DNA of 33,976 nt from Noviherbaspirillum denitrificans (GTDB lineage Bacteria > Pseudomonadota > Gammaproteobacteria > Burkholderiales > Burkholderiaceae_D): the NCBI RefSeq assembly GCF_002211445.1, contig NZ_LSTO01000001.1, forward strand, positions 1,759,904-1,793,879, given 5' to 3'. A model generated the notes under the pieces. It had not been told where the DNA came from. It did not search any database and saw only the letters and a list, made by a program, of their open reading frames with translations. Position numbers and translations under genes: made by a program. Shown here one piece after another: positions 7,239-15,255 of the stretch. The stretch's first letter is position 1. Every line of letters starts with the position of its first letter.

Positions 7239-10012
7239 ACAACAACACGATTGCACGAAAGGAACTGTCGGACATGACGAACGTTTCACAGCCCACTCAT
7301 ATAAGCGCGTCTCCGGTAGTTGACCACTCTGCCCGGGATCCGGCAGCAGCGCTACAACAACTCCAGGTTCAGCGTGAGACGGGACTTGATGCCGAGCAAG
7401 TTCGACAACGCAGCATGAATCATGGCTTCAACCGGCTTCCGGAGGCCGCTCCGCGTTCTTCATTGGCCGTCTTCCTTGCACAGTTCCGGGGCATCCTGAT
7501 ACTGATCCTGATTGGGGCCGCAGGACTTGCTGCAGCAATCGGTAACGTCAAAGACGCGGTGGTGATCCTGTGTGTCGTTTTCATCAATGCCCTGGTGGGC
7601 TACTACCAGGAGCATCGTGCAGAACAAAGTCTCGCGGCGCTCCGCAGGATGTTGCCACTGAGGACACGCGTACGCCGCGCTGGTGAGAAGCATGAGATCT
7701 CTGTCGAGGATGTGGTGCCGGGCGACATTGTGCTGCTCGAAGCTGGCGACCGCGTGCCTGCTGACGGACGCTTCATATTCGTTGCGGGGGTGGAGGTGGA
7801 CGAATCAGCACTCACCGGCGAGTCCCACCCGGTCGTCAAGAATGTTAACGCACTGCCTCCCGGCGTTCCGCTTGCCGAGCGCATCAACATGGCCTACATG
7901 AACACGATGCTCACACGCGGGCGTGCCGAAGTCGTCGTGACGGCGACTGGTGTTGATACTGAGATGGGGCGGTTATCGCAGGAGCTCGCCGAAGCCGCAG
8001 AGGCGCCCACGCCACTTCAGGTTCAGCTCGACCAGCTCGGGAAGAGGCTTGGCGGCATCGCACTCGCACTGGTCGGTCTCCTCTCGTTCCTGGAATTCCT
8101 GCGCGGTACCGATCTCGCACACATTGCGCTCGACGCGATCGCACTCGCGGTGGCCGCCATGCCGGAGGGATTGCCTGTAGTAGTGACCGTCACGCTTGCT
8201 CTGGGCATGCATAACATGGCGAGACATCGCACTATTGTCAAACGGCTGGCAAGTGTGGAGACGCTGGGTTGTACAACAGTGATCTTCTCGGACAAGACGG
8301 GCACCCTGACCCTAAACCAGATGACTGCGCGCGCCTTTTTGTATCGGGAGCAGGAGTACATTGTTTCCGGGGAGGGATATCAACTTGCTGGAGACATTCG
8401 GGCCGTGTCAGGCAGTGCCGCATTGCCTGATCTGCGCGCCCTGCTCATTCCGCTGGTTGCCTGCAACGACAGCCACGTCGCAAACGGGCAAACGATCGGC
8501 GACCCGATGGAAGCCGCCTTGCTGGTACTTGCACAAAAAGGCGGTATTGATCCTGCTGCGGTCGCTTCCAACATGTCGAGGATTGCGGAAGTTCCATTCG
8601 ACTCTGCCCACAAGTTCATGGCAACGTTCCATGAAGACGCCGGCGTCCTTGACATATTCGTCAAGGGCGCGCCCGATGTGCTGCTTGCGCGCTCGGGCCG
8701 CATACTGACGGCGGGTGGCGAGAGGCCGATGGAGCCGGAAGATCGAGCTCGTATCGAGGCGCATTACCGGGCGTTCGCCGAACGTGGCTTAAGAGGCTTA
8801 ATGATTGCGTCGCGGCGCCTGCCACGCGATGCAATCGACGCGGAAGTCGATGTAGCCGATCTGGTGCACGATCTCACATTCGTCGGAATCGTCGGCTTGA
8901 TGGATCCGCCTCGCCCCGAGGCAAAGGATGCCATTGCGGAGTGCAAGAAGGCAGGGATCACGGTCAAGATCATTACAGGCGACCACCCGCTCACTGCCGC
9001 TGCGATCGCCGGCGAGCTTGGAATCCATGGGAGGGCGATTACCGGGAGCGAACTTGATGGCATGGACTCGGACGCGCTTGCCGCCGTTATCGATGAGGTC
9101 ACCGTGTTCGCTCGTGTGACGCCTGCGCACAAGGTAAAGCTCGTGCGATCCCTGCAGCGCAAGGAACATGTTGTGGCGATGACCGGCGACGGCGTCAACG
9201 ACGCTCCGGCCCTTAAGACGGCCGATATCGGTGTCGCGATGGGGACTGCTGGCACAGCGGTGGCAAAGGAAGCGGCCGCCATGGTGCTCACGGATGACAA
9301 CTTCGCCACGCTTGTCCACGCCGTGCGCCAAGGCCGCACTCTCTACGACAATATCCTGAAGTTCGTTCGATTCCAGTTGTCGACCACAATCGGCGCCATT
9401 CTGACCGTTTTCTTTGCCCCACTCGCCGGCCTGCCGGAACCGTTCACGGCGGTCCAGATCCTGTGGGTCGCACTCATCATGGATGGCCCACCGGCGGTGT
9501 CGCTCGCGCTGGACTCCGCACGGCCAGGAATCATGCAGGATCCACCGAGACATCGCAACGAGCCAGTGCTACCGTTTGCGCGGCTCGGCAAAATAATCGC
9601 GTACGGTACAACCATGATGGTTGGCACCCTTGGGGTGATGCACTATGGCCTGCAAGCCGGCATGGAGCAACGGGCACTGACGCTTGCATTCACGACATTC
9701 GTTCTGTTTCAGTTCTTCAATGTCTTTAACGCCCGAGTGGAGCGAGGAACGGCCTTCAACAAGCACTTTTTCGAAAATCGAATGCTATGGGCATCGCTCG
9801 TCGGCGTGCTTCTGCTTCAAGCACTTGCCGTGAATTGGTCACCGGCACAGAGCGTGTTCGGCACTCATCCTCTAACACTGCAGGAGTGGGGAATTGCTGC
9901 GGCAGTAGCCTCGGCAATCCTGTGGCTTGAAGAGGGGCGCAAGTTCGTGCTGAAGCTGGCAGGAAAGGTTTGCCAGGCCGACCCCGTCATTGGAACCGGA
10001 AGCGCGAAGTGA
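7235..10012 (+). CDS. P2-type cation-transporting ATPase (Ca2+-ATPase/PMR1-like) with altered ion-site residues
   Basis: This 925-residue protein contains the full P-type ATPase kit: an N-terminal cation-ATPase domain, the actuator motif TGES (194-197), the transmembrane-4 motif PEGLP (310-314), the phosphorylation site DKTGT (D353), the hinge motif TGDGVND (from 650) and about ten membrane segments. PEGLP plus IMDGPPA in M6 places it nearest the SPCA/PMR1-type Ca2+/Mn2+ pumps. Aligned by eye with SERCA, the M5 ligands N768 and E771 are T718 and A721 here, and M6 N796 is A746; D750 (SERCA D800) and E311 (SERCA E309) remain. The transported ion is therefore uncertain. ATG 7235 is used; ATG 7274, with a nearby GGAA, is an alternative. 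Upstream is only the remnant region. Confidence 0.9.
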   Translation: MNNNTIARKELSDMTNVSQPTHISASPVVDHSARDPAAALQQLQVQRETGLDAEQVRQRSMNHGFNRLPEAAPRSSLAVFLAQFRGILILILIGAAGLAAAIGNVKDAVVILCVVFINALVGYYQEHRAEQSLAALRRMLPLRTRVRRAGEKHEISVEDVVPGDIVLLEAGDRVPADGRFIFVAGVEVDESALTGESHPVVKNVNALPPGVPLAERINMAYMNTMLTRGRAEVVVTATGVDTEMGRLSQELAEAAEAPTPLQVQLDQLGKRLGGIALALVGLLSFLEFLRGTDLAHIALDAIALAVAAMPEGLPVVVTVTLALGMHNMARHRTIVKRLASVETLGCTTVIFSDKTGTLTLNQMTARAFLYREQEYIVSGEGYQLAGDIRAVSGSAALPDLRALLIPLVACNDSHVANGQTIGDPMEAALLVLAQKGGIDPAAVASNMSRIAEVPFDSAHKFMATFHEDAGVLDIFVKGAPDVLLARSGRILTAGGERPMEPEDRARIEAHYRAFAERGLRGLMIASRRLPRDAIDAEVDVADLVHDLTFVGIVGLMDPPRPEAKDAIAECKKAGITVKIITGDHPLTAAAIAGELGIHGRAITGSELDGMDSDALAAVIDEVTVFARVTPAHKVKLVRSLQRKEHVVAMTGDGVNDAPALKTADIGVAMGTAGTAVAKEAAAMVLTDDNFATLVHAVRQGRTLYDNILKFVRFQLSTTIGAILTVFFAPLAGLPEPFTAVQILWVALIMDGPPAVSLALDSARPGIMQDPPRHRNEPVLPFARLGKIIAYGTTMMVGTLGVMHYGLQAGMEQRALTLAFTTFVLFQFFNVFNARVERGTAFNKHFFENRMLWASLVGVLLLQALAVNWSPAQSVFGTHPLTLQEWGIAAAVASAILWLEEGRKFVLKLAGKVCQADPVIGTGSAK

Positions 10013-10020
10013 TTGTTGAG

Positions 10021-10392
10021 TTAATCGAGCAACGCCGGCTCGTTCAACATCTGCAGGTGGGTAGCCAGGGTCATGAACTTCACTGGCTTCACGAGGTGAG
10101 CGTGTGCCCCAAGGCGAACCGCATCGGTTCCTGCGTCAATAGAACTACGCCCGGTCAAGGCAAAAATTCGAGTTGATGGAGACCGCTCAAGCAATTTTGG
10201 AATAAGCGTTGCGGCACAAACGTCAGGCAAGCCAAGATCCAACAAAAGTACGTCGGGGACTTCGGCCAAGATTGCCGCCCATATTTCCCGCTCGGCGGAC
10301 GCTACCCGGATCGCATGCCCGACTTCTTGCAGGTACTCGGCAAGGAGGTCGGCGTACAAAAAATTACTTTCGGCGATGACGACGCGGGCCAT
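10021..10392 (-). CDS. Single-domain response regulator (receiver only)
   Basis: The frame is open further upstream, but the receiver fold begins at MARVVIAES, so ATG 10392 is taken (123 residues). The phosphoacceptor is D52 in VLLLDLGLP, the switch Thr is T80 in FALTG, and the conserved Lys is K102 in LVKP. The acidic pocket is reduced to E8 where two acidic residues are usual. No output domain follows, so it acts through a partner protein, as CheY- or Spo0F-like regulators do. It is convergent with the ATPase gene (8 bases between stops) and divergent from the hemerythrin gene. No cognate kinase is adjacent. Confidence 0.85.
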   Translation of the reverse strand: MARVVIAESNFLYADLLAEYLQEVGHAIRVASAEREIWAAILAEVPDVLLLDLGLPDVCAATLIPKLLERSPSTRIFALTGRSSIDAGTDAVRLGAHAHLVKPVKFMTLATHLQMLNEPALLD

Positions 10393-10530
10393 GGCAGGGA
10401 CGGAAAGAAAAGGCCCGAGTGAAGGCGGATCAACGCCCGAGCCTGAAGTACCACAGGGATGTGGCAGACATTCATTGTACGTTTGGCCCCATAAAATTTC
10501 CACGAGGCAATGTACCCATTATGGGTTTTG

Positions 10531-10544
10531 TTGCCTTAGGTCAA
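10531..10544. promoter_or_regulatory. Candidate FNR/DNR-type site TTGCC-N4-GTCAA
   Basis: TTGCCTTAGGTCAA is an imperfect inverted repeat (TTGCC versus TTGAC arms, four of five matching) with the four-base spacer of CRP/FNR-family oxygen or nitric-oxide regulators. It lies in the 232-base spacer between the divergent response-regulator and hemerythrin genes, about 80 bases before the hemerythrin start. Chance occurrence is possible. Confidence 0.3.
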
Positions 10545-10624
10545 GTTTGCTGCGTTGTTGCTCAACGTATCCTGTCGCACACGGGCAATAAAAAGAGAGT
10601 CCCATAGCAGAGGAGACATTAAGT

Positions 10625-11068
10625 GTGAAGAAGGATGTTTTTTTGTCCAGGGAAGACGAAGATATTTCCCGATGCTTCGACTGGAAGGAGGATATGCGGT
10701 GTGGTGACCCTGACATTGACGCAGACCACCAGCACATTTTTGAACTGGCGCAGCATCTTCGTTCTGTAAGTATCCGGGGAAGGGAAAGGATCGTTGTAGG
10801 CAAAGCCTTGATCGATCTGATGGACTACGCGCATTCGCACTTCCAGCGTGAAGAGGCGCTCATGCAGTCCTCGGCATATCCCATGCTAGAGGAGCACCGT
10901 ATGGAGCACGCCGCACTGCTTGAACTTATCCACGAGTTGCATCGTGACTTCATGGATGGAAAGGCGATAGGCCGGGCAGACGTGTGGCGTTTGTTGAGCC
11001 GGTGGGTGCAGCATCATGTTCTCAGCACCGATAGAGCGCTTGTCTTGTTCGTACGCCAGTCACGATAA
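10625..11068 (+). CDS. Bacteriohemerythrin
   Basis: This 147-residue four-helix protein carries all the di-iron ligands of the hemerythrin family: H35 (DADHQHIF), H72 and E76 (HFQRE), H91 and H95 (HRMEH), and H131 with D136 (HHVLSTD). Bacteriohemerythrins bind O2 reversibly and are used for oxygen storage, delivery or sensing. The start is GTG 10625. The fold begins around residue 18, leaving a short charged N-terminal extension. It stands alone on its strand, divergent from the receiver-only regulator, with which it may share control. No membrane segment or attached signalling domain is present, so it is cytosolic. Confidence 0.93.
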   Translation: MKKDVFLSREDEDISRCFDWKEDMRCGDPDIDADHQHIFELAQHLRSVSIRGRERIVVGKALIDLMDYAHSHFQREEALMQSSAYPMLEEHRMEHAALLELIHELHRDFMDGKAIGRADVWRLLSRWVQHHVLSTDRALVLFVRQSR

Positions 11069-11127
11069 ACTTAATTCATGAGGCCGCGTCGCGGTCACCT
11101 GCTACCTCCCGCCTGCGCTGGGCGGCA

Positions 11128-11613
11128 TCAAGGAAGGACTCTAAAGAAAATCTTGTTCCACGCCGACTGCGCCGGTTTATCGTGAACGACGACAATGGCG
11201 ACATCACCACCGGCACCCATAAGGGACTCCGACTGGGGCGCGGCGGTTACCCGGCCATCTGACGATACGGACAGTTTCGCCGGCGAGAGAGACTGATACT
11301 CCGTTGCTGCGTGCGATGTGACGTCAACGTACCGACCGCCACGCTCAAGAAGCTCCACGGTTAGCTGCACGCTAGAGTTGCGTGGCAGCGTCACCACATT
11401 GCGCCGAAACTCTGCCATTGCGGCTTCATTATCCGCAAACCTTCTGTTTTGAAGTTCCGCCTCTCCTAGCACGATCCTGTTCTGCACTCGAACCCGCAAG
11501 ATTTCACTCGCCTGTTCACCGGCCATTGCCGCTTGTAATGAGCAGACCGCGACTGCCACTAGTGCGCGCGCATGCTTCGCCAGGCTGAACGCGGTTTTAT
11601 TGATGTGTAGCAT
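11128..11613 (-). CDS. Hypothetical secreted/periplasmic protein
   Basis: The 161-residue product starts MLHINKTAF and has a positively charged N-terminus, a hydrophobic stretch (ARALVAVAVCSLQAAMAG) and an AMA-type cleavage site near residue 31, which fits a Sec signal peptide. The mature part looks rich in beta strands, with a segment LSPAKLSVSSDGRVTAAPQS reminiscent of Ig-like or pilus-assembly-type sandwiches, but I recognise no family. No Cys remains after cleavage and no catalytic motif is evident. It is convergent with the hemerythrin gene. The shadow frame on the other strand (11382-11588) has no support. Confidence 0.6.
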   Translation of the reverse strand: MLHINKTAFSLAKHARALVAVAVCSLQAAMAGEQASEILRVRVQNRIVLGEAELQNRRFADNEAAMAEFRRNVVTLPRNSSVQLTVELLERGGRYVDVTSHAATEYQSLSPAKLSVSSDGRVTAAPQSESLMGAGGDVAIVVVHDKPAQSAWNKIFFRVLP

Positions 11614-11756
11614 AGAAAGTTGGATTTAGGCGCTTGAGGACGAGCGGAAAAGCCTAGGATGCATGTTGCCGACGGGCACAGTACCGCGGCCCAGGTTTCG
11701 GATTCTTCGACATGCGATAGGTATTCATCGTGCGCGGGTTCAGCACACGGCTGATG

Positions 11757-11996
11757 TCATGCTCTGCTAAACACCACGGACAACGCACCGACGACTCCGA
11801 TGGACATGCCCACCGCCAAAGAAGACATACCCAAAATAAACGAGTCGTTGAAGAGTGATATCCCTCCAAAGGGAATGACAATCAAGCCTACCAAGGCAAG
11901 GATCTTTTGACTGCGTGGCGTCATTCTTTTGGACAGGCTTTTGTGGAACAGCGCGATTATAAGGGAGAAGGCCCTCTTGTAACTGTACCTAGCCAC
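11757..11996 (-). CDS. Small membrane protein, unknown function
   Basis: The open frame gives 79 residues from GTG 11996 or 55 from ATG 11924 (MTPRSQKILALVG). The shorter form is a simple two-helix membrane protein: ILALVGLIVIPFGGISLF, a short turn with a charged residue, then a glycine-rich second helix ending SVVFSRA. The GxxxG-like spacing suggests helix packing. No family recognised. Ribosome-binding sequence is weak before both starts. It lies 143 bases upstream of the secreted protein on the same strand. Confidence 0.45.
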   Translation of the reverse strand: MARYSYKRAFSLIIALFHKSLSKRMTPRSQKILALVGLIVIPFGGISLFNDSFILGMSSLAVGMSIGVVGALSVVFSRA

Positions 11997-12035
11997 GTAT
12001 TATATATTTGAAAACATCGAATTACATGAAACTAG

Positions 12036-12254
12036 GCTGAGGTGGTGCTTAGCAATATCGTCATGCCAGGTGAAATGAACGGAATCGAGCTTGCGCGGTT
12101 TATTCAGGAACGCTATCCGCAGGTGTCAGTGGCGCTCATGACGGGGTACTCGAATCGTCCACCTGAGGCCGAGGACATGGATATACCCATACTTTCGAAG
12201 CCGTTCGGACTCAATGCGTTGGAGCAGTTGCATGGGCATGTCAAAGGTTTATAA
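12036..12254 (+). pseudogene. Response-regulator receiver domain, C-terminal remnant with Asn at the phosphosite
   Basis: The frame codes for the second half of a receiver domain of the type attached to hybrid sensor kinases: VLSNIVMPGEMNGIELA, the switch region ALMTGYS and the conserved SKPFG with its Lys. The first two strands are missing and a TAG at 12033-12035 closes the frame upstream. The position normally held by the phosphoacceptor Asp (S-D-I-V-M-P) is Asn here. A GTG at 12042 could start a 70-residue peptide, but it would not fold as a receiver. It is most likely the tail of a deleted hybrid kinase. Confidence 0.65.
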
Positions 12255-12397
12255 CGGTATCTTGTGTCGCTGGAGCTAGTTGCAGCCAATATTGTGATAC
12301 GGCTTTCGACTTTATTCCTTGATAGATTCATCAATCAGTATATTGAGTGCGAAAATCTGAAGCGTGATGCGATGCTCATCGTGCCCGGAAAAAACCG

Positions 12398-14977
12398 CTA
12401 CTTCAGGAAGACGCCTTTGATATCCCCCGCGATCAACGCCGCTACATCGAGCAGTGCGATCGGCAGTGCCAGGCCCCCCGGCGCTGCAAGGTATTTGGGC
12501 CGCCAGATCGGGTTGAACTTGTCCTTGTACGCGCGCAGTCCCTTGAAGTTATAGAAGACTTCACCCTGCCGGAATATGAGCGTTCCCATCCGATGCCAAG
12601 CTGGTGCGAGCGGATGCTGCTCCAGGCCGGAGAGCGGAGCCATGCCAAGGTTGAAATGCTGGTATCCCTCTCTCGCGCCAAACTGCATAAGCTCGACAAA
12701 GAGGTAATCCATGACACCGCCGGGCGCATCCGGGAGGTAGCGCATCAGATCAATGGAAATTTCATGCCAGTTGGCGGATGTCCAGACGTTCGCAAATGCC
12801 AGGAGCCGCCCCTCTTGCCATACCAGCGCGCAGGGGAAGCGCGACAGGTAATCGGGATGAAATGCGCCAAGCGAAAACCGCTTCTCGTGCGTATGCTTCT
12901 CCGTCAGCCAGGTATCCGATATCGTGCGCAGCACCGGCATGAGTGCGGAAACGGCCCCTGGCGGAATCAATTCGAAGCGCAGTCCACAGCGCTCGGCGCG
13001 GTGGTGCGACTGCCGCAGCCCCTTGAGACGCGAGCCTTTCAGCGTGAACCCCTTCAAAGGAACGATGGCCTCTTCGCCAAGCTTGACGGCACTTAAGCCA
13101 AGGTCGAGGTAAAGCGGAAGGTTTTCCGGATTTACCTGGTAAAAGACAGTACGCGCACCATGGCGATCGGCCAACTCGCGAAAGCGCCATGCCAGCGGTT
13201 CGCGTGCCGCGGGCGGCCCCACCGGATCGCCCATCGCGATCCAGTGTTGTCCACGCACCTGGTACATCAGGAATGCCTGGTCGACGTCGTCGAACAGCAG
13301 TCGCTTGTCACCGACGAGCGCGAGCGCTGCATCGGCATTCGGCGCATTGGCGACGATGGGCGCGGCGCGCTCCAGGTCCATGGCGCTCGCCTGTCCAGGT
13401 GGGGGCGGAGCGGGTCGCATCAGCCGAAGCAGGCCCACGCCGAATGCGGCCAATGTCAGAAGCAGCGAAGCACGCAGAAAGCGTGGGGCATCGCCACGGA
13501 AGGTGAAGTGCCACCACAAATCGTGCGAGTACTCGACATGCCGGTATGCAAAAAGTCCAAGCCAGATAGTCGCCGCCAGCACCAGAAAGAGCGGTACGAA
13601 CCAGCCCGGCGTAAAGATACTGGCCACGACGGAAGCCTTGCGATAAAAGGCGTGGCGCCCTCCCCGGAGGATACCGAGGACGACGACGGAAAAAATCGCT
13701 TCTTCGTAATCAAGGCCTTTCAGCAGCGAAGCGAGCGCGCCCGCGAGCAGCAACCAGAACGTAAGGTGATAGGCAGCGTCGACGCGTCGGTAAAGTCCCT
13801 GGGCAAGTATCACCAGCGCCAGGCCGATCAGGCTGCCCAGCATGTGGGACACCTCCAGCACGGGCAAGGGAACAAGACCGTGCATGAAATGCATGCGCTC
13901 CCAGACGGCCGGTGCGCTGCCGGAGAAAAGCAGCACGACGCCGGCGAGGAATACCGCTCCTCCCATGACCACCGGCGCCATCCAAGCAACGATTCGGCGT
14001 ACGACTTCCAGCCTCCGGGAAACCCGTTTGCGCGCGGCCGTGGCCGACACCCCTACAGCAAGCAGCGCCACAAGCATCAGGGGCAGCAGGTAGTAGATCA
14101 AACGATAGAGCAGGATCGATGCGAGCAGCGCATGGCGCGGCATGTCGGGTAAGGCGAGCAGGATAACGGTTTCGAACACGCCAAGGCCGCCGGGGACATG
14201 GCTGATGACACCCGCGAGCACGGCTGCCACGTAGATGCCGATGAACGTGGAAAACGTCAGAGGCGACGTTTTCGGAAGCAAGGCGTAAAGGGCAAGGCAG
14301 GCACATGCGAGATCCAGGCAGGCCAACGCAACCTGACCTGCCGCGATCCCGGCACTTGGCAGCTGGAATTGCCAGTTCCGTATCCGGATGGGCGACCGAC
14401 GCAGCGACCCGCTTCCAATATAGGCGGCCACCAGTAACAGCAACAGTGCCCCCAGCGCACGAGCGGCGCCGACATGCATTTGCAGCACTGTGCCGACCAG
14501 TTCCGGCTCGAACAACAGTGACCATCCTCCGACAGCCGTCGTGTCAATTGCAAAGGTGAGCGTAACAAGCCATGCGACCATGCCCACTTCGGCAGCACTG
14601 AGGCCCCATGCAGTATACAAGCGCAGCCTGACTGCACCGGCCGACAACACTGCCATGCCGATGTTGTAGCCGACAGCGGTCGCGGTCACGGACGCGAGCG
14701 CTACGCGCCGGTAAGGAAGTGGCCGGGACACGCACGCAAGGGCCAGGACGTCGAAACCGGTCAGCACGAGATAGCTACCGGCGGCGCCCAAACATGCGAG
14801 AAACAAATCGAGCGGGGGAACCTGCCCCAGCGCGCTGCGGATCTCTGGCAGGGACGTACTGGCCAGTTCGTGGTAGAGAACCCATAGTCCAAGCGAGAAC
14901 AGAACAAGGCTGCCGGCGACGCTTAGAAAGCGTTGATTGCCTTGAAGCGCGTCGCGCAAACTCGTGGAGCTACCCAT
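12398..14977 (-). CDS. mprF: MprF: bifunctional phosphatidylglycerol aminoacyltransferase/flippase
   Basis: This 859-residue protein has the two-part MprF architecture. The N-terminal 530 or so residues hold many hydrophobic helices: the flippase domain, starting with FLSVAGSLVLFSLGLWVLY and including the motif TAVGYNIGMAVLSAGAVRLR. The C-terminal 310 residues are the cytosolic DUF2156/GNAT-like synthase, with motifs such as FYQVNPENLPLYLDLGLSA, HHRAERCGLRF, IDLMRY, HFNLGMAPLSG and a closing YKDKFNPIWRPKYLA. The family transfers Lys or Ala from aminoacyl-tRNA to phosphatidylglycerol and flips the product, lowering surface charge and giving resistance to cationic peptides. Lys versus Ala cannot be read by eye. 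ATG 14977 gives the expected N-terminus. It lies 278 bases downstream of the two-component operon on the same strand. Confidence 0.93.
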   Translation of the reverse strand: MGSSTSLRDALQGNQRFLSVAGSLVLFSLGLWVLYHELASTSLPEIRSALGQVPPLDLFLACLGAAGSYLVLTGFDVLALACVSRPLPYRRVALASVTATAVGYNIGMAVLSAGAVRLRLYTAWGLSAAEVGMVAWLVTLTFAIDTTAVGGWSLLFEPELVGTVLQMHVGAARALGALLLLLVAAYIGSGSLRRSPIRIRNWQFQLPSAGIAAGQVALACLDLACACLALYALLPKTSPLTFSTFIGIYVAAVLAGVISHVPGGLGVFETVILLALPDMPRHALLASILLYRLIYYLLPLMLVALLAVGVSATAARKRVSRRLEVVRRIVAWMAPVVMGGAVFLAGVVLLFSGSAPAVWERMHFMHGLVPLPVLEVSHMLGSLIGLALVILAQGLYRRVDAAYHLTFWLLLAGALASLLKGLDYEEAIFSVVVLGILRGGRHAFYRKASVVASIFTPGWFVPLFLVLAATIWLGLFAYRHVEYSHDLWWHFTFRGDAPRFLRASLLLTLAAFGVGLLRLMRPAPPPPGQASAMDLERAAPIVANAPNADAALALVGDKRLLFDDVDQAFLMYQVRGQHWIAMGDPVGPPAAREPLAWRFRELADRHGARTVFYQVNPENLPLYLDLGLSAVKLGEEAIVPLKGFTLKGSRLKGLRQSHHRAERCGLRFELIPPGAVSALMPVLRTISDTWLTEKHTHEKRFSLGAFHPDYLSRFPCALVWQEGRLLAFANVWTSANWHEISIDLMRYLPDAPGGVMDYLFVELMQFGAREGYQHFNLGMAPLSGLEQHPLAPAWHRMGTLIFRQGEVFYNFKGLRAYKDKFNPIWRPKYLAAPGGLALPIALLDVAALIAGDIKGVFLK

Positions 14978-15255
14978 GGTTCTGATGAGAAACCAGAAAT
15001 GTGCACTTTGGTGTTACTGGCACTCATTGAAAGGAGCTTGCCTTACCCGATCATAGTGGTCGACAAAATCAGTGATGTGATTGAGGTAGCGAGAGGACGC
15101 TCCATCTCCACCTTTGTTTGATTCTGCGCAAATGGAATGCCGCCGTGTACGCTTTGTTGGACATTTCCTTTCTGCAAGGCGGCAGGATGACTCTATGGAT
15201 TCTCAAGCAAGCCGGATCGCCCAGAATTGTCTGACCCAGTTGTTGATCGCGGGCA

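Noticed and set aside
13160-14152. 330-residue plus-strand open frame opposite mprF
   Set aside because: Antisense to the MprF gene, no recognisable protein features.
15000-15255. Short plus- and minus-strand frames between mprF and the sensor kinase
   Set aside because: They overlap neighbouring genes, lack ribosome-binding sites and show no protein-like pattern.
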